Origin: Owenia fusiformis
Lineage: Eukaryota; Annelida; Polychaeta; Sabellida; Oweniidae
DNA length: 64,000 nucleotides
Assembly: GCA_903813345.2 (NCBI GenBank)
Contig: CAIIXF020000003.1
Span: 28,475,248-28,539,247, forward strand
Reading direction: 5' to 3'
In this document: positions 60,701 to 64,000 of the stretch, piece by piece
How the letters are laid out: each line of letters opens with the position of its first letter
How positions within the stretch are numbered: position 1 is the first letter of the stretch
Program-made: the position numbers and the translations under genes
The notes under the pieces: model-generated
Told to the model about the DNA's origin: nothing
What the model saw: the letters and a program-made list of their open reading frames with translations, nothing else
Databases searched by the model: none

Positions 60701-62442
60701 TTCTGATATATTGAATTTCATTAGGGTGTTTTTGATGATGATGATGCTTCTTAAATGACTCCTAATGAGAGACCCCTGGATATATTTATGAAATTACACA
60801 TTCAACATAAAAATCCCAGTACTTTATGAAAAGCAAAGATTATAACATACATGTAATTAAAGGTATAAAGCCTCTACATACTTTTATATCCACCTTCTGT
60901 CTTAATTCCTGAATTGAACTAGAAATATCATAAATTGAATCTATGTTCCAGTTACCATTGATGGGCTATGGTGGTGTATGTAACATACTACTAGAGGACA
61001 CCAATTCAGCTGGTTTCCATAACAACGCAGTAAATCTTGGCAATCTTATCATCGGGAATGAACATGTTGCACGAGTGAAAGTTCGAAACATTGGAGCAAG
61101 AGCTGGTTATGTGAAGGCGCTGTGTTTTACTGGTAGGATAAATGACGATCTTACTTTTACATCAGGTTTATTGTGTCACAACCAACGAGGGGTGACATAT
61201 TGTCATAGAAACCATTTTTGTGACAGACATCCATTGTTCAAGAGGTGTTGAGTCTTAAGTTATACCTAAATATCCAATGTGTATTTGACACCAATGTAAA
61301 GTGTGAAAATAGTTGTGGAAATCATTCTGCAGTGATTGGCTTGAAAATGATACAATTGTCAATCAATGCTTGTATATGCTACAAGAGTGTTCACATTTAA
61401 GGCTATATCTGTTACCATGGCAACAGATTATTGTTACCATGGCAACAGATTATGGGACTTAAAACACCTTACTTTTGTAACATAGTGATTACTTGAGAAA
61501 TTATGGTTAAATGAAGTTGAAATTCATACAATCTTTAGGTCTTTCAGTGTCATTTAAGAGTGGGCGAGTTGAATGAAAATAATTAATCCTTTTCATCGAC
61601 ATGATAACAAGAAACCTTGTTAATTAACAATAAGGGACTTATTTTAGCACATTTTAATTATCATAGACAAGGGGGTCATCACAATCAATTACATACAACA
61701 ATAACCAATGCTGCTTTTAATCAAATCATGGGGTTTCCCATATATTCAATTTATTAAAACCATGTAGGTTATCACGAAGAAAGGTTTCTGCAATTATAAT
61801 TAAGTTAATTGTACTTGGTTACTATAGTATTCAAGCTACATGTGTGTTCTCAGAACCATGAGATAAATTATGATATATTTTAAAATTATATTGTGATATT
61901 TTTCATACATTGTTGCAGCTATTATATTATGCTATATTATATTACAGAAACTGCATGCAGAATTAGACTGCCATTCACCAAGGCATCAGTTGAACCAAGT
62001 GAATTTATTCTACAACCAGATGAATCAAAGGTTAGCAGTTAGTACAAAGGAAGCTCTTCAATATCAATAGCTATAAGTACTAAGCAGGTTAAAATATCAA
62101 AGTGTCCTTTTTGAGTCATTGCAGAGATTTCATCAAAATTTCTGACGTTAGTGAAATAAAACAAGGGGCAAAATTATCGAAAACTATTATTTTACTTGCA
62201 AAATTCCATGAAAGAAGGCAATTTAGGTGAAAAAAGTGGAGGAAACAACCTTTTCCCTGCTCCTAAAGTTGTGGTAGCAGCTACAAAATGTTATGCTCTC
62301 TTTATGTCTCTCTGTTACAGGTATGCCTGGTGTCATTCCGGCCTGCTAACAGAGACTGTGTGTTGTGTAGAGATGGTCCAACAATGGTGGCAGTGGTGGC
62401 GTTTTATTATGGGGATGCTTTGGCTAAAGGAAAATTCAGGAA
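11629..62442 (+). CDS. CEP192: Centrosomal protein 192 (CEP192/SPD-2) orthologue, partial
   Basis: CEP192 is the pericentriolar scaffold that recruits PLK4, Aurora A/PLK1 and gamma-tubulin complexes for centriole duplication and spindle assembly. Twenty exons (listed separately) join in one open frame of about 2,248 codons with matching phases. Exons 9-20 align by eye with the conserved PapD/ASH-like half of vertebrate CEP192. Telling matches are PGQLRIPEVCCV, NPTTRWL, VPVRITINA, GTARIHAPKSL, LSNKQFLSWGGVPVG, LPLMGYGGVCNILLE and VRNIGARAGYVKA. Exons 1-8 encode a Ser/Thr/Gln-rich, low-complexity region. There is no ATG start exon in view (exon 1 opens in phase 0 after an acceptor), and the last exon ends in phase 2, so both ends are missing. 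Two minus-strand genes and most repeats of the window lie in its introns. An exon could be missed in the 15-kb intron 6. Confidence 0.93.
12155..12337 (+). CDS. CEP192: CEP192 exon 2 of window
   Basis: The acceptor is TATATTTTAG and the donor GGAGAG|GTATGT. It is phase 0 to 0 and 61 codons long, encoding PASTQDEPESMLAAHFLLPS and later EYTMDASSFQWSQAYPGDSG. The exon has no long open frame around it and was found from its borders and phase. Confidence 0.75.
12431..12737. repeat. Dispersed fold-back repeat, copy a
   Basis: It contains GCAGAATATATCCTGTATTG, GGCACTCGACTT and GACAATCTCACTAGCAAT, and ends TTGACCAATCAAAGG. A second copy is at 48,830-49,165. Parts (CCAATACAGAAT, GAATATATCCTG) recur in opposite orientation within the unit, so the copy can fold back. 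It lies in CEP192 intron 2. The remaining intron to 13,293 shows nothing recognisable. Confidence 0.6.
13294..13453 (+). CDS. CEP192: CEP192 exon 3 of window
   Basis: The acceptor is CCCTTGCAG and the donor GAGG|GTGAGA. It is phase 0 to 1, encoding NEDIFQARPSLGSFGNASSP through FVPENPIEG. Confidence 0.85.
13945..13975 (+). mobile_element. Helitron-like 5' end scrap
   Basis: A|TCCCATCGAACGATATAGG matches the start of the TC...CTAG family. The element is truncated after about 30 bases, or is much diverged up to the right end at 17,525. Confidence 0.45.
14343..15250. repeat. Pair of about 300-base direct repeats in CEP192 intron 3
   Basis: Bases about 14,345-14,640 and 14,940-15,250 share TTAGAATCAATATT, AATGAAGTGTATTTTTA, GATTAGTGTCAGAATGAA, GGTATACTCTTTTATGAT and ATTAGTGACAAAAA. 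The spacer between them contains AATAAAAGTT and may be an old retrosequence tail. No coding potential is seen. Confidence 0.6.
15631..16652. mobile_element. Long-TIR non-autonomous DNA element (about 1 kb)
   Basis: The left end (AGCTTGCATT...; TAGCCTTGCCCAAGTCGGT) and the right end (ACCGACTTGGGCAAGGCTA...; AATACAAGCT) are inverted repeats over about 200 bases. The core is less AT-rich than the flanks. No transposase is encoded. The target duplication was not resolved. Confidence 0.75.
17330..17525 (+). mobile_element. Helitron-like 3' end fragment
   Basis: It ends GTTCGATGGAATTTGCTACG, TTATGGCGTTGC and TTATCTAG|T. The terminal stem is kept with changed bases (CTACG against CGTTG), consistent with the 3' hairpin of this family. 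It is in CEP192 intron 3. Confidence 0.65.
17839..18036 (+). CDS. CEP192: CEP192 exon 4 of window
   Basis: The acceptor is ACTTCCAG and the donor AAAG|GTAAGT. It is phase 1 to 1 and 198 bases long, encoding DNNNPGIFLDDKGEGVTNLA through NEEFFSK. Confidence 0.85.
18161..18490. repeat. 30-base minisatellite, about 10.5 copies
   Basis: The unit is close to AAAATCATATGCCAACCTGT followed by TGAATATATG. The period is a multiple of three and the unit has no stop in some frames, so open frames appear on both strands (repeating MKIICQPVEY on plus, HMIFIYSTGW on minus). The outer copies are most diverged. It lies directly after CEP192 exon 4. Confidence 0.9.
18491..19572. other. Intron 4 spacer without recognised genes
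   Basis: It contains a short CT run (about 19,032-19,045) and otherwise AT-rich sequence. Nothing codes here. Confidence 0.5.
19573..20886 (-). CDS. Beta-1,3-galactosyltransferase-like enzyme (GT31)
   Basis: Intact 437-residue reading frame in one exon, start ATG at 20,886. It transfers a sugar (galactose or GlcNAc) from a UDP donor onto glycans in the Golgi lumen. What shows this: a type II signal anchor at about residues 10-26; a Ser/Thr/Lys-rich stem of about 130 residues with several N-x-S/T sites; then the GT31 domain with RHIIRQTWGG, VFLFGDS, the metal-binding triad KIDDDM (Asp271-273), YCAGQGYLFS and WIEDYYITG (Glu363-Asp364). All family blocks are present, so the enzyme should be active. 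It lies antisense inside CEP192 intron 4, and the lack of introns suggests a retrogene or an ancestrally intronless GT31 member. Acceptor specificity cannot be told from sequence. Confidence 0.92.
   Translation of the reverse strand: MATRMMAKYFAFCLGFGISISITQIYLSMEGHKGKNVTNIGVPFRVDRAQIQLSRINTSQNILQVNARIQTEKVAQVENKTISGYLHDKNAIKFVTKEQNGGETKENIQSKEIKNTVPSVVVKNDETETVRKNISQVETKNLGENKLRTIFMPRLEFKYIINGRNICAGQKVDLLMYIYSSPRNIKSRHIIRQTWGGVTDIDGYSIKHVFLFGDSMNDKLNQQIKNENTEHHDVIQQDFLDSYRNLTYKGIMGLTWIKEFCPSAKYILKIDDDMLVNLPLLINRLKLIDINGDTGNDTKFLMCLLIRGKRVVRDPNNKWHVSKDEWPEDIYENYCAGQGYLFSQDALVAILNESQYNNYYWIEDYYITGHLAKKADVKFKDIINLFRFNSTGMIPRLNMSHPKPLMFLDAQRPSYAIQMWDAIRHFNEQPRHSNFTK
20887..22158. other. Intronic spacer upstream of the GT31 gene
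   Basis: It would include the promoter of the galactosyltransferase-like gene, but no clear core element is recognised. A short ATC run is at about 21,237-21,248. No other gene is seen. Confidence 0.4.
24930..25379. mobile_element. Tc1/mariner-like MITE (450 bases)
   Basis: The ends are CAGGGTGTCCCGAAAGTATG and its complement (TACTTTCGGGACACCCTG), flanked on both sides by TA. Inverted repeats extend about 100 bases (AATGATATATGACACATACT against its complement near the left end). There is no transposase. Confidence 0.85.
25960..26300. repeat. Dispersed repeat related to the element at 8,612
   Basis: It shares AGAAATAATCTTGATTTAC, AATTCAAAATTCAGT and GGGTAATATGAA-type stretches with 8,624-8,960, in the same orientation. 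It lacks the GATGCGAGTAG terminal repeats. Confidence 0.55.
26635..27560. mobile_element. Fold-back DNA element with TTAA ends
   Basis: TTAAGGTGCTATGGAAGTTA (left) and TAACTTCCATAGCACCTTAA (right) are exact inverted ends, and the TIRs run about 100 bases. Inside is a second inverted pair (CCACATATCATTTA...CACAATGAAAATGGTCAGAA at 26,761-26,811, complement at 26,938-26,991). TTAA at both outer ends fits a piggyBac-type target, but the TIR sequence is not diagnostic. The small open frame at 27,191-27,406 lies inside it and is not supported as a gene. Confidence 0.75.
27719..28412. repeat. GCGGTAG minisatellite
   Basis: About 690 bases of a diverged unit near GCGGTAGTTTTTGCGGTAGA followed by TTTTGAAAAA. 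The unit length drifts around 30 bases. It is not coding. Confidence 0.85.
28414..28790. mobile_element. Diverged fold-back relative of the 26.6-kb element
   Basis: An inverted pair: GATCACAATGTTCATGGTCA, AAAGGTCACTGAACAGAAT and their complements at 28,547-28,680. It is followed by a degraded version of the right TIR of the 26,635 element (CAGAACTCTGTTATTTTACT, then CCAGATGGTTTTT). Confidence 0.6.
31127..31191 (+). CDS. CEP192: CEP192 exon 5 of window
   Basis: The acceptor is ACATTTCAG and the donor GTACAG|GTACTT. It is phase 1 to 0 and 65 bases long, encoding GDGLAMLEEDQNQFEKENVF and VQ. Together with exon 4 it brackets a 13-kb intron. Confidence 0.8.
31213..31432. repeat. GC-richer minisatellite in CEP192 intron 5
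   Basis: Repeats of about 26-28 bases around CTTGGCCCACCTGAACATGC. It starts only some 20 bases after exon 5. Minus-strand open frames (GGPRGMFRG type) are repeat artefacts. Confidence 0.85.
31586..32459 (+). mobile_element. Helitron-like non-autonomous element, complete
   Basis: It starts A|TCCCACCGAACGAAGTTCG and continues AGGGGGATATAG and (GTCC)n at about 31,624-31,672. It then has five internal copies of a roughly 130-base unit (GATAACTCAAATACCAGT, GATTTGGTTCAAATTTTATA, AAGATGGCC). It ends GTTCGGTGGGATTTGCTACT, the hairpin and CTAG|T. It is the longest complete copy in the window and encodes no protein. Confidence 0.85.
32822..33028 (+). CDS. CEP192: CEP192 exon 6 of window
   Basis: The acceptor is TGTATTCAG and the donor GAACGG|GTGAGT. 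It is phase 0 to 0 and 69 codons long, encoding EEQMQESVHQNPDESWAYKT through FIGGRTEALGSLGDSAAAER. Confidence 0.85.
33029..34789. other. CEP192 intron 6 spacer and GPCR 3' flank
   Basis: AT-rich and without recognised genes. A minus-strand AATAAA at 34,491-34,496, about 295 bases past the GPCR stop, is a candidate poly(A) signal. A short (ATTGA)n run lies at about 34,683-34,707. Confidence 0.4.
34790..36079 (-). CDS. Rhodopsin-like (class A) GPCR, orphan
   Basis: Single-exon frame of 429 residues from the first ATG (36,079). The open frame runs further upstream, but only from a GTG. Seven hydrophobic segments are visible. TM1 has SCNLLVIL (Asn), TM2 LAMNDIVFG (Asp), and Cys at the top of TM3 and in loop 2 (HLSCYI). 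TM6 has CYIP, and TM7 has NVVIY followed by the helix-8 stretch RDYRKAFKHI. The N-terminus has several N-glycosylation sites (NCT, NLS, NIT). Oddities: the DRY box reads EKY and NPxxY reads NVVIY. Intracellular loop 3 (about 110 residues) is made of degenerate TPGCSN/TPGSSN-type repeats. It is a surface receptor coupling to G proteins by family. The ligand is unknown. It lies antisense within CEP192 intron 6. Confidence 0.88.
   Translation of the reverse strand: MANCTLFSNLSRDDNCTNITQRDFEFKEKLNLQGLILQIIVAVMIVSCNLLVILSIMRYKKLQSVSNIFHGYLAMNDIVFGVLLMARGILELSGTLHKTITCLIINIFTTTSGGVTMTGVLLLWIEKYISTRQASVKSAFSKKTAYALISSTIALWMVYICSFLLFHNNRRKHLSCYISNGLIHEYHLMGLCIIALLHLIVLATLQCLTFKNLSKHIKYLRDRGLIPENSNVFSTGLPRRDRVLPRSTTLTTSSSYQTPGCSNETPGSSNQPTVSLHLSVGNSDLTPVGSKLTPSSSSTKLGLLSPTPGCSNDNATVGTTREQHQNNSQSSEALTNSLYRRWTLRMSNLTKLISFILLSFVICYIPHFVCVFLYSMNLGKYISSGMRYGTGLILMCNSLTNVVIYLTNRDYRKAFKHILTCKKVPVHSS
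36314..37580 (+). mobile_element. Helitron-like element interrupted by a LINE
   Basis: It starts A|TCCCATTGTACATTATAAAG, then CCGTCC-type bases, and carries the family body motifs (TTTGATTCAAATTTTATAGG, AATGGCCACC). The body stops at 36,762 (GATTTGGTGCAAAC) and resumes at 37,512 (CTTAATATGCTGATGCCTAG) after the LINE. The right end is missing. Confidence 0.65.
36763..37511 (-). mobile_element. LINE (non-LTR) 3' fragment, nested
   Basis: Minus-strand frame 37,473-36,973 is the C-terminal end of a reverse transcriptase (YKVLHRFLATNTYLK, ICTFCKANPETICHLLYEC, i.e. C-x2-C with H-x4-C). A tail of 24 A residues (T on plus at 36,763-36,786) follows. TGCAAC-like bases on both sides may be a short target duplication. 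It is 5' truncated. Confidence 0.75.
37638..41770. repeat. AGGTCA/TGACCT satellite, two large tandem units
   Basis: Unit one runs 37,638-39,925 and unit two 39,931-41,770. Both start TTTTGAAGATTGCAAGCAAT and end in AATAATAATAAGAAGAAG. The internal period is roughly 450 bases (CTCAATTTGAAAAATCAACT, CTTGTAGATGATTTT, GTCAAATATCTCAAAAACGG). Unit one has one more internal unit than unit two. Dozens of AGGTCA half-sites occur, including perfect direct repeats with one-base spacing (39,493-39,505; 41,341-41,353). Not coding. Confidence 0.9.
41846..42055. repeat. 12-base minisatellite AGCTGAGTAAGT
   Basis: About 15 to 17 imperfect copies of AGCTGAGTAAGT with variants (AACTGAGTAAGT, ACCTGAGTTAGT). 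It lies near the 3' end of element B. Confidence 0.85.
42140..44345. repeat. About 480-base tandem repeat, element B core
   Basis: Four nearly full units and two partial ones share CGCCATAACTTCCGAAC, GGAAGTCGGATCAAAATTTG, CACCATATCTCAAAAGTGGG, TGTCAGAATCGCAAAAATAA and TGACCTAGATTTTGACCTAG. Short open frames within (43,084-43,341; 44,160-44,357) are repeat-derived. Confidence 0.9.
44650..44768. repeat. 57-base tandem pair with AGGAGGCCC hairpins
   Basis: Two consecutive copies of a block AATAATAAAGAAAAGCTACA...AGGAGGCCCTTTCAGGAGGG...CCT are spaced exactly 57 bases apart. Each can form a strong hairpin. They are read here as the 5' ends of elements A and A'. Confidence 0.85.
44769..45609. other. 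CEP192 intron 6, no recognised feature
   Basis: AT-rich sequence without coding potential or repeats that I recognise. Confidence 0.4.
45610..46200 (+). mobile_element. Diverged Helitron-like fragment
   Basis: A|TCCCACTGAATGTTTTAAG resembles the 5' end of the family. Stretches such as CTTCATTATACTCAAATGAG match the interior of the 10,190 copy. A 13-base G run is at 45,839-45,851. The right end is not seen, and 46,200-47,264 holds nothing recognised. Confidence 0.5.
47265..47768. repeat. Minisatellite of GTCTGAG / TCTAAAATGTTCAGAC units
   Basis: About nine copies of a roughly 55-58-base unit containing CCGTAGTCTGAGTGCTCC and CATAGTCTAAAATGTTCAGA. The unit carries GTCTGA and TCAGAC in opposite sense, so each copy can fold. 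A longer period of two units (with GGAAGCACT variants) is visible around 47,500-47,640. Confidence 0.85.
48047..48221 (+). CDS. CEP192: CEP192 exon 7 of window
   Basis: The acceptor is TGTTTCAG and the donor GAAG|GTAATT. It is phase 0 to 1, encoding PTFGSNIVTPPGNRKPVPLI through YVRRSGVGSDIEG. A short GQGQGDSQGQG tract comes from GGTCAAGGTCAGG-like DNA. Confidence 0.85.
48830..49165. repeat. Dispersed fold-back repeat, copy b
   Basis: Second copy of the 12,431-12,737 repeat. It has GAAGTGCAATACAGGATATA, then ATTCTGC, the complement of the same at 48,929-48,953, GGGGACAATCTCAGTAGCAA and TTGACCAATCAGAT. It is longer on its left side, so the inverted structure is clearer here. Confidence 0.7.
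49245..49350. repeat. Dispersed repeat shared with 3,738-3,838
   Basis: GGATAACATTATGAAGATAA and GGCAAATTAAATGATTAGGC occur in both places in the same orientation. Here it sits about 140 bases before the large exon. Confidence 0.65.
49485..53024 (+). CDS. CEP192: CEP192 exon 8 of window (3,540-base exon)
   Basis: The acceptor is GCTATTGCAG and the donor CATCCAG|GTAAGA. It is phase 1 to 1, with 1,180 codons and no stop. The ATG upstream at 49,394 is intron read-through. The encoded region is rich in Ser, Thr, Gln, Asn and Lys with almost no Cys or Trp, and is almost certainly disordered. It has an internal duplication (TMTHQMKDSRID, then TMSHQVKDSRID) and a run of SQ/QRSV-type motifs (SRESQMSLASGRSS). 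It corresponds to the poorly conserved middle of CEP192, ahead of the beta-sandwich domains. Many S/T-P and SQ sites suggest regulation by kinases. Confidence 0.92.
53315..53589 (+). CDS. CEP192: CEP192 exon 9 of window (first ASH/PapD-like repeat)
   Basis: The acceptor is ATATGCAG and the donor ATCAAG|GTAAAA. It is phase 1 to 0. APGQLRIPEVCCVHL, NPTTRWLKCVLTI and KTMIEPNSKEDIK match the start of the conserved SPD-2/CEP192 domain. Confidence 0.93.
53902..54045 (+). CDS. CEP192: CEP192 exon 10 of window
   Basis: The acceptor is CAATTTAG and the donor ATTGAG|GTAAGT. It is phase 0 to 0 and 48 codons long, encoding IIFSPRQPGVHVGELQILAT through VTLQAVAEVPNIE. Its last 39 bases plus the donor are repeated 17 more times downstream. 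Only this first donor joins to exon 11 without a stop. Confidence 0.9.
54008..55000 (+). repeat. 18-copy tandem array of an exon end plus 5' splice site
   Basis: The unit of about 55-58 bases is GTCACTCTCCAAGCAGTGGC, TGAAGTCCCCAATATTGAG, then GTAAGTACCATTAAAG. Copies start near 54,016, 54,066, 54,121, 54,179, 54,234, 54,291, 54,345, 54,403, 54,457, 54,512, 54,566, 54,621, 54,676, 54,731, 54,786, 54,841, 54,899 and 54,957. Fifteen keep GAG|GTAAGT. The exceptions are GATGTAAGT (copy 12), GAGGTTAGT (copy 14) and GAAGTAAGT (copy 18). The first copy is the true end of CEP192 exon 10 and the rest fill intron 10. Confidence 0.95.
55175..55339 (+). CDS. CEP192: CEP192 exon 11 of window
   Basis: The acceptor is TTTTTATAG and the donor AATGCA|GTAAGT. 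It is phase 0 to 0. FGELPWGSEHSMAIKIYNKG and VPVRITINA match the second beta-sandwich of CEP192. Confidence 0.92.
55669..55819 (+). CDS. CEP192: CEP192 exon 12 of window
   Basis: The acceptor is AATTTCAG and the donor ACAAAC|GTAAGC. It is phase 0 to 1, encoding NSSWHCFSLKSSRGSLLHMV through TILFKAPQRKVDK. It continues the domain begun in exon 11. Confidence 0.9.
56224..56366 (+). CDS. CEP192: CEP192 exon 13 of window
   Basis: The acceptor is TTATTGTAG and the donor CTGGAT|GTAAGT. It is phase 1 to 0. GTARIHAPKSLD is a signature of CEP192. Confidence 0.92.
56821..57032 (+). CDS. CEP192: CEP192 exon 14 of window
   Basis: The acceptor is ATTTACAG and the donor TCGAG|GTAAAA. It is phase 0 to 2. 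LPLLNKGNIQLRV, YFTVLPSTLCIKPEEEADVV and VKFNPKK form a classic ASH/MSP-like fold pattern. Confidence 0.92.
57101..57223. mobile_element. 123-base MITE with 27-base perfect TIRs
   Basis: GTGCTCACCATAAATAAATG plus ACACCTG on the left is exactly complementary to the right end. The core is only about 70 bases. No clear target duplication is visible. Confidence 0.8.
57238..57785. repeat. Two fragments of the 'TGTAACAA...GGTGACAT' repeat
   Basis: Fragments at about 57,238-57,325 and 57,654-57,785 carry GTAGTCTCCAAC or TATAGTCT, GGTTGGTGTT, TGTCTGTAACAAATGGCAGG, TGGTGACATTTTGCAT and AATGCCTTGTTG. A related copy lies at 55,514-55,620. They are intronic (introns 11 and 14). Confidence 0.6.
58177..58620. 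repeat. Hairpin-start dispersed repeat followed by an antisense AGGTCA fragment
   Basis: TGTCACCACC, AAAAAGTGGTGACACATTG opens the 'TGTAACAA' repeat (58,177-58,265). Bases about 58,310-58,620 (CTACAAGTTCTCAGAAGTTC, TTTGACCTCCAATGACCTTC) are the reverse orientation of the 37.6-41.8-kb AGGTCA unit. Confidence 0.65.
58725..59036 (+). CDS. CEP192: CEP192 exon 15 of window
   Basis: The acceptor is TATTCCAG and the donor GCAAT|GTAAGA. It is phase 2 to 2 and 312 bases long. YEMELRGEVASS and LLSNKQFLSWGGVPVGDA are nearly the vertebrate CEP192 motifs. A variable linker of about 70 residues, rich in Ser and Lys, lies between them. Confidence 0.93.
59243..59327 (+). CDS. CEP192: CEP192 exon 16 of window
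   Basis: The acceptor is TATATTCAG and the donor TTTCAG|GTAAGT. It is phase 2 to 0, encoding PQKVSLINKTSSMMKLTAQI and KSNTTDFQ. It was found by phase and borders, since it has no long open frame of its own. Confidence 0.88.
59453..59585. repeat. Hairpin-start dispersed repeat copy
   Basis: TGTCACCACTAGAAGTGGTG starts the copy and is an internal hairpin. GCGTATTGCTATAGT, GTCTGTAACAAAAGGCAGG, CGGTGACATTTTGCATG and ATGCCTTGTC follow. This is the most complete copy in the window. Confidence 0.7.
59649..59813 (+). CDS. CEP192: CEP192 exon 17 of window
   Basis: The acceptor is TTTTCCAG and the donor TATTCA|GTATGT. It is phase 0 to 0, encoding CRYGHVEELTNKRELILKPG through KVISDVKPTAYS. It is the second half of the sandwich begun in exon 16. 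Confidence 0.9.
59950..60680. mobile_element. Long-TIR MITE in CEP192 intron 17
   Basis: ACCACGTGCAGTATAGCAAG (59,964) pairs with CTTGCCATACTGCACGTGGT (about 60,650). The complementarity runs about 190 bases on each side (ATCTTTCACCATGAGTACTT, TTTTCTTTCAAGTGAAGT). The core of about 330 bases is not coding. The outer edges are uncertain by some 15 bases. Confidence 0.75.
60952..61132 (+). CDS. CEP192: CEP192 exon 18 of window
   Basis: The acceptor is TGTTCCAG and the donor TACTG|GTAGGA. It is phase 0 to 1. LPLMGYGGVCNILLE and VKVRNIGARAGYVKALCFT match the next conserved CEP192 sandwich. Confidence 0.93.
61175..61230. repeat. Short copy of the hairpin-start repeat
   Basis: TGTGTCACAACCAACGAGGG, then GTGACATATTGTCATAG and TTTTTGTGACAGACATCC. 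It lies about 40 bases after CEP192 exon 18. The rest of intron 18 to 61,947 shows nothing recognised. Confidence 0.55.
61948..62030 (+). CDS. CEP192: CEP192 exon 19 of window
   Basis: The acceptor is TATTACAG and the donor TCAAAG|GTTAGC. It is phase 1 to 0, encoding ETACRIRLPFTKASVEPSEF and ILQPDESK. Confidence 0.85.
62321..62442 (+). CDS. CEP192: CEP192 exon 20 of window (last in view)
   Basis: The acceptor is CTGTTACAG and the donor AGGAA|GTATGA. It is phase 0 to 2, encoding VCLVSFRPANRDCVLCRDGP through FYYGDALAKGKFR. The end of the gene, some 600 codons in vertebrates, lies beyond the window. Confidence 0.85.
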
Positions 62443-62514
62443 GTATGACTAATTACCAGTATCTTATACTACTACAAGTAAACATACAATCTTACTAAGA
62501 AAAACACAAATATA

Positions 62515-63616
62515 CAGGGTGGTCCAAAAAAAATTGGAACATTTGATAATTGAACTCAAAATCATTATTTTTTGTCTAAAATGCACCAAAATTTCACTGA
62601 GTATTGTTCAATCACTTTTTCATCTGATGTAAAGTTTATAAGTGCAAACAATAAAGTTAATGCATTAAACTAAAGAATTTTTGATATGACCCCCTTTCTC
62701 CTGAATTACAAGTTGAAGCCTGGGACTCAGTTTTGAAATGATTCATTCACTTTGCTGTTCGTTTGATTTTGTCCAAGGCATCCTGATTAAAAATTCAGCT
62801 TGAACAAACTACTTATAGGCTATGTTTGCCTTGGAAGATCAAATATATGAACATATTCAACATTTTCTTACCTAAATTGATGGGTATCAAGCATATTTTG
62901 ATGGCTATTGTTGGATATATTACTGATTGAATATTCTCCAGAAAGAGGCCAGGGCAGTCTGTTTGAACTGGCAAATGAACCCCTTCCCCTTTCTTTTTCT
63001 AATATGAATAATATTCATTGAATGTATCAATATATGTATATCAATATCATAAAGGAGTTTCCCAGAACACAAATGATATATTATATTGTGTGTGCTTAGA
63101 GGTGGTCTTTAATAAATGCCTTGTAAATAACTAGTCAGTTTCCCCTCTACTGAAAAGTGGAAACAATGATTTTTCAGTTTAGCAGCTGTATGGGTTATGC
63201 AATCACTCACCTCTGACATGTTATTTCTTTCCTACTCTTAAATAAAAATAATGATTTAGGGCCATTCTTAAGTTGACAATAGCACAATAGTTTTCCAGTA
63301 AACCATAGATGTTAATACCTCATGTCAACTAAATATGATTTTATGCTGTATAGCAATCAACATGTTCATTAAAGCTTTGAAATAAAGAATACTTGAAAAA
63401 GTAGCTGCGAAACTGACAAGTGTATATTTAAGAAAAGGGGGTCATATCAAACATTGACTAGTTAAACGCATTAACTTTGTGGTTTGCACCTATAATCTTT
63501 ACATCAGAGAGATAAGTGACTGAACTATGCTCAGTGAAATTTTGGTGCATTTTAGAGGAAAAATAAAGGTGTTGTGTTCAAGTAACAAATGTTCCAATTT
63601 TTTTTGGACCACCCTG
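62515..63616. mobile_element. Tc1/mariner-like non-autonomous element (1.1 kb)
   Basis: CAGGGTGGTCCAAAAAAAAT (left) and ATTTTTTTTGGACCACCCTG (right) form the ends, with TA on both sides. Inner matches (ATGCACCAAAATTTCACTGA against its complement) show TIRs of over 120 bases. No transposase is visible. Confidence 0.85.
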
Positions 63617-63876
63617 TACATACACACAATTCAGCTTGATATCCTTCTGGATATATAAAGCATTTAATTACAATATTTTGTTCTAAAATAATGGCTTGTT
63701 TACTACACAAATTTGATACCTTTCTTTGAAATACATATATAGATAATTACAGGATATCCTATGATTTTGAGGAATATCATTTTTATCTACAAGGTAATAT
63801 TGATATCTGCACGAGAGAGCAAAGCAAACATGTGCAAATGTTGATATCACCAATATCCTCCACGTATTGGTTTTTT

Positions 63877-64000
63877 AGCTCACATGGTGAGCTTTTGCAA
63901 TCGCTCACTTGTCCGTCTGTCCGTCTATCTGTCCGTCCGTCTGTCCGTCAACAATAGTGGCACGTTTTAAAACCTCTGTCGATAGGATTCCTGTTTTAAG
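63877..64000. repeat. Start of a GCTCACATGGTGAGC element, cut by the window end
   Basis: TTAGCTCACATGGTGAGCTT contains a hairpin and is followed by TTTGCAATCGCTCAC and a (GTCCGTCT)n stretch. Similar AGCTCAC...GTGAGCTTTT families are frequent in mollusc genomes, in my recollection. Bases 63,617-63,876 hold nothing recognised. Confidence 0.55.

Overview
The window is animal (metazoan) nuclear DNA. It is AT-rich, has long repeat-filled introns with GT/AG borders, and contains no prokaryotic gene organisation. The dispersed repeats (Helitron-like elements opening TCCCaCCGAAC with a GTCCGTCC-rich stretch, a GCTCACATGGTGAGC element, and AGGTCA-rich arrays) look most like a marine lophotrochozoan, probably a mollusc or relative. 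That assignment is by impression only.

The backbone is one large plus-strand gene, a CEP192/SPD-2 orthologue (centrosomal scaffold). Twenty consecutive coding exons can be placed between 11,629 and 62,442, all with GT/AG borders and compatible phases, about 2,248 codons in total. The first seven exons and a 3.54-kb exon (49,485-53,024) encode a long Ser/Gln-rich, probably disordered region. Exons 9-20 encode the conserved PapD/ASH-like beta-sandwich repeats. The N-terminus and roughly the last quarter lie outside the window or were not found.

The left 11 kb (minus strand) holds two tandem paralogues of a four-exon gene for a type II membrane protein with an SGNH/PC-esterase-like domain (GDS and DGTH motifs). 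They arose by duplication of a block of about 4.5 kb, and each copy has since gained private transposon insertions. Two further minus-strand genes with single-exon coding regions sit inside CEP192 introns: a GT31 beta-1,3-galactosyltransferase-like enzyme (19,573-20,886) and a rhodopsin-like GPCR (34,790-36,079).

The rest is repeat-derived: Helitron-like elements with TC/CTAG ends, several inverted-repeat (MITE-like) elements, two LINE 3' ends, a possible 8.8-kb decayed DNA element (22.16-30.99 kb), minisatellites, and a nested 7-kb structure (37.6-44.8 kb) of Helentron-like elements full of AGGTCA half-sites. The most unusual feature is at 54,016-55,000. The 3' end of a CEP192 exon together with its splice donor has been tandemly amplified to 18 copies, giving an array of near-identical 5' splice sites in which only the first donor keeps the protein in frame.
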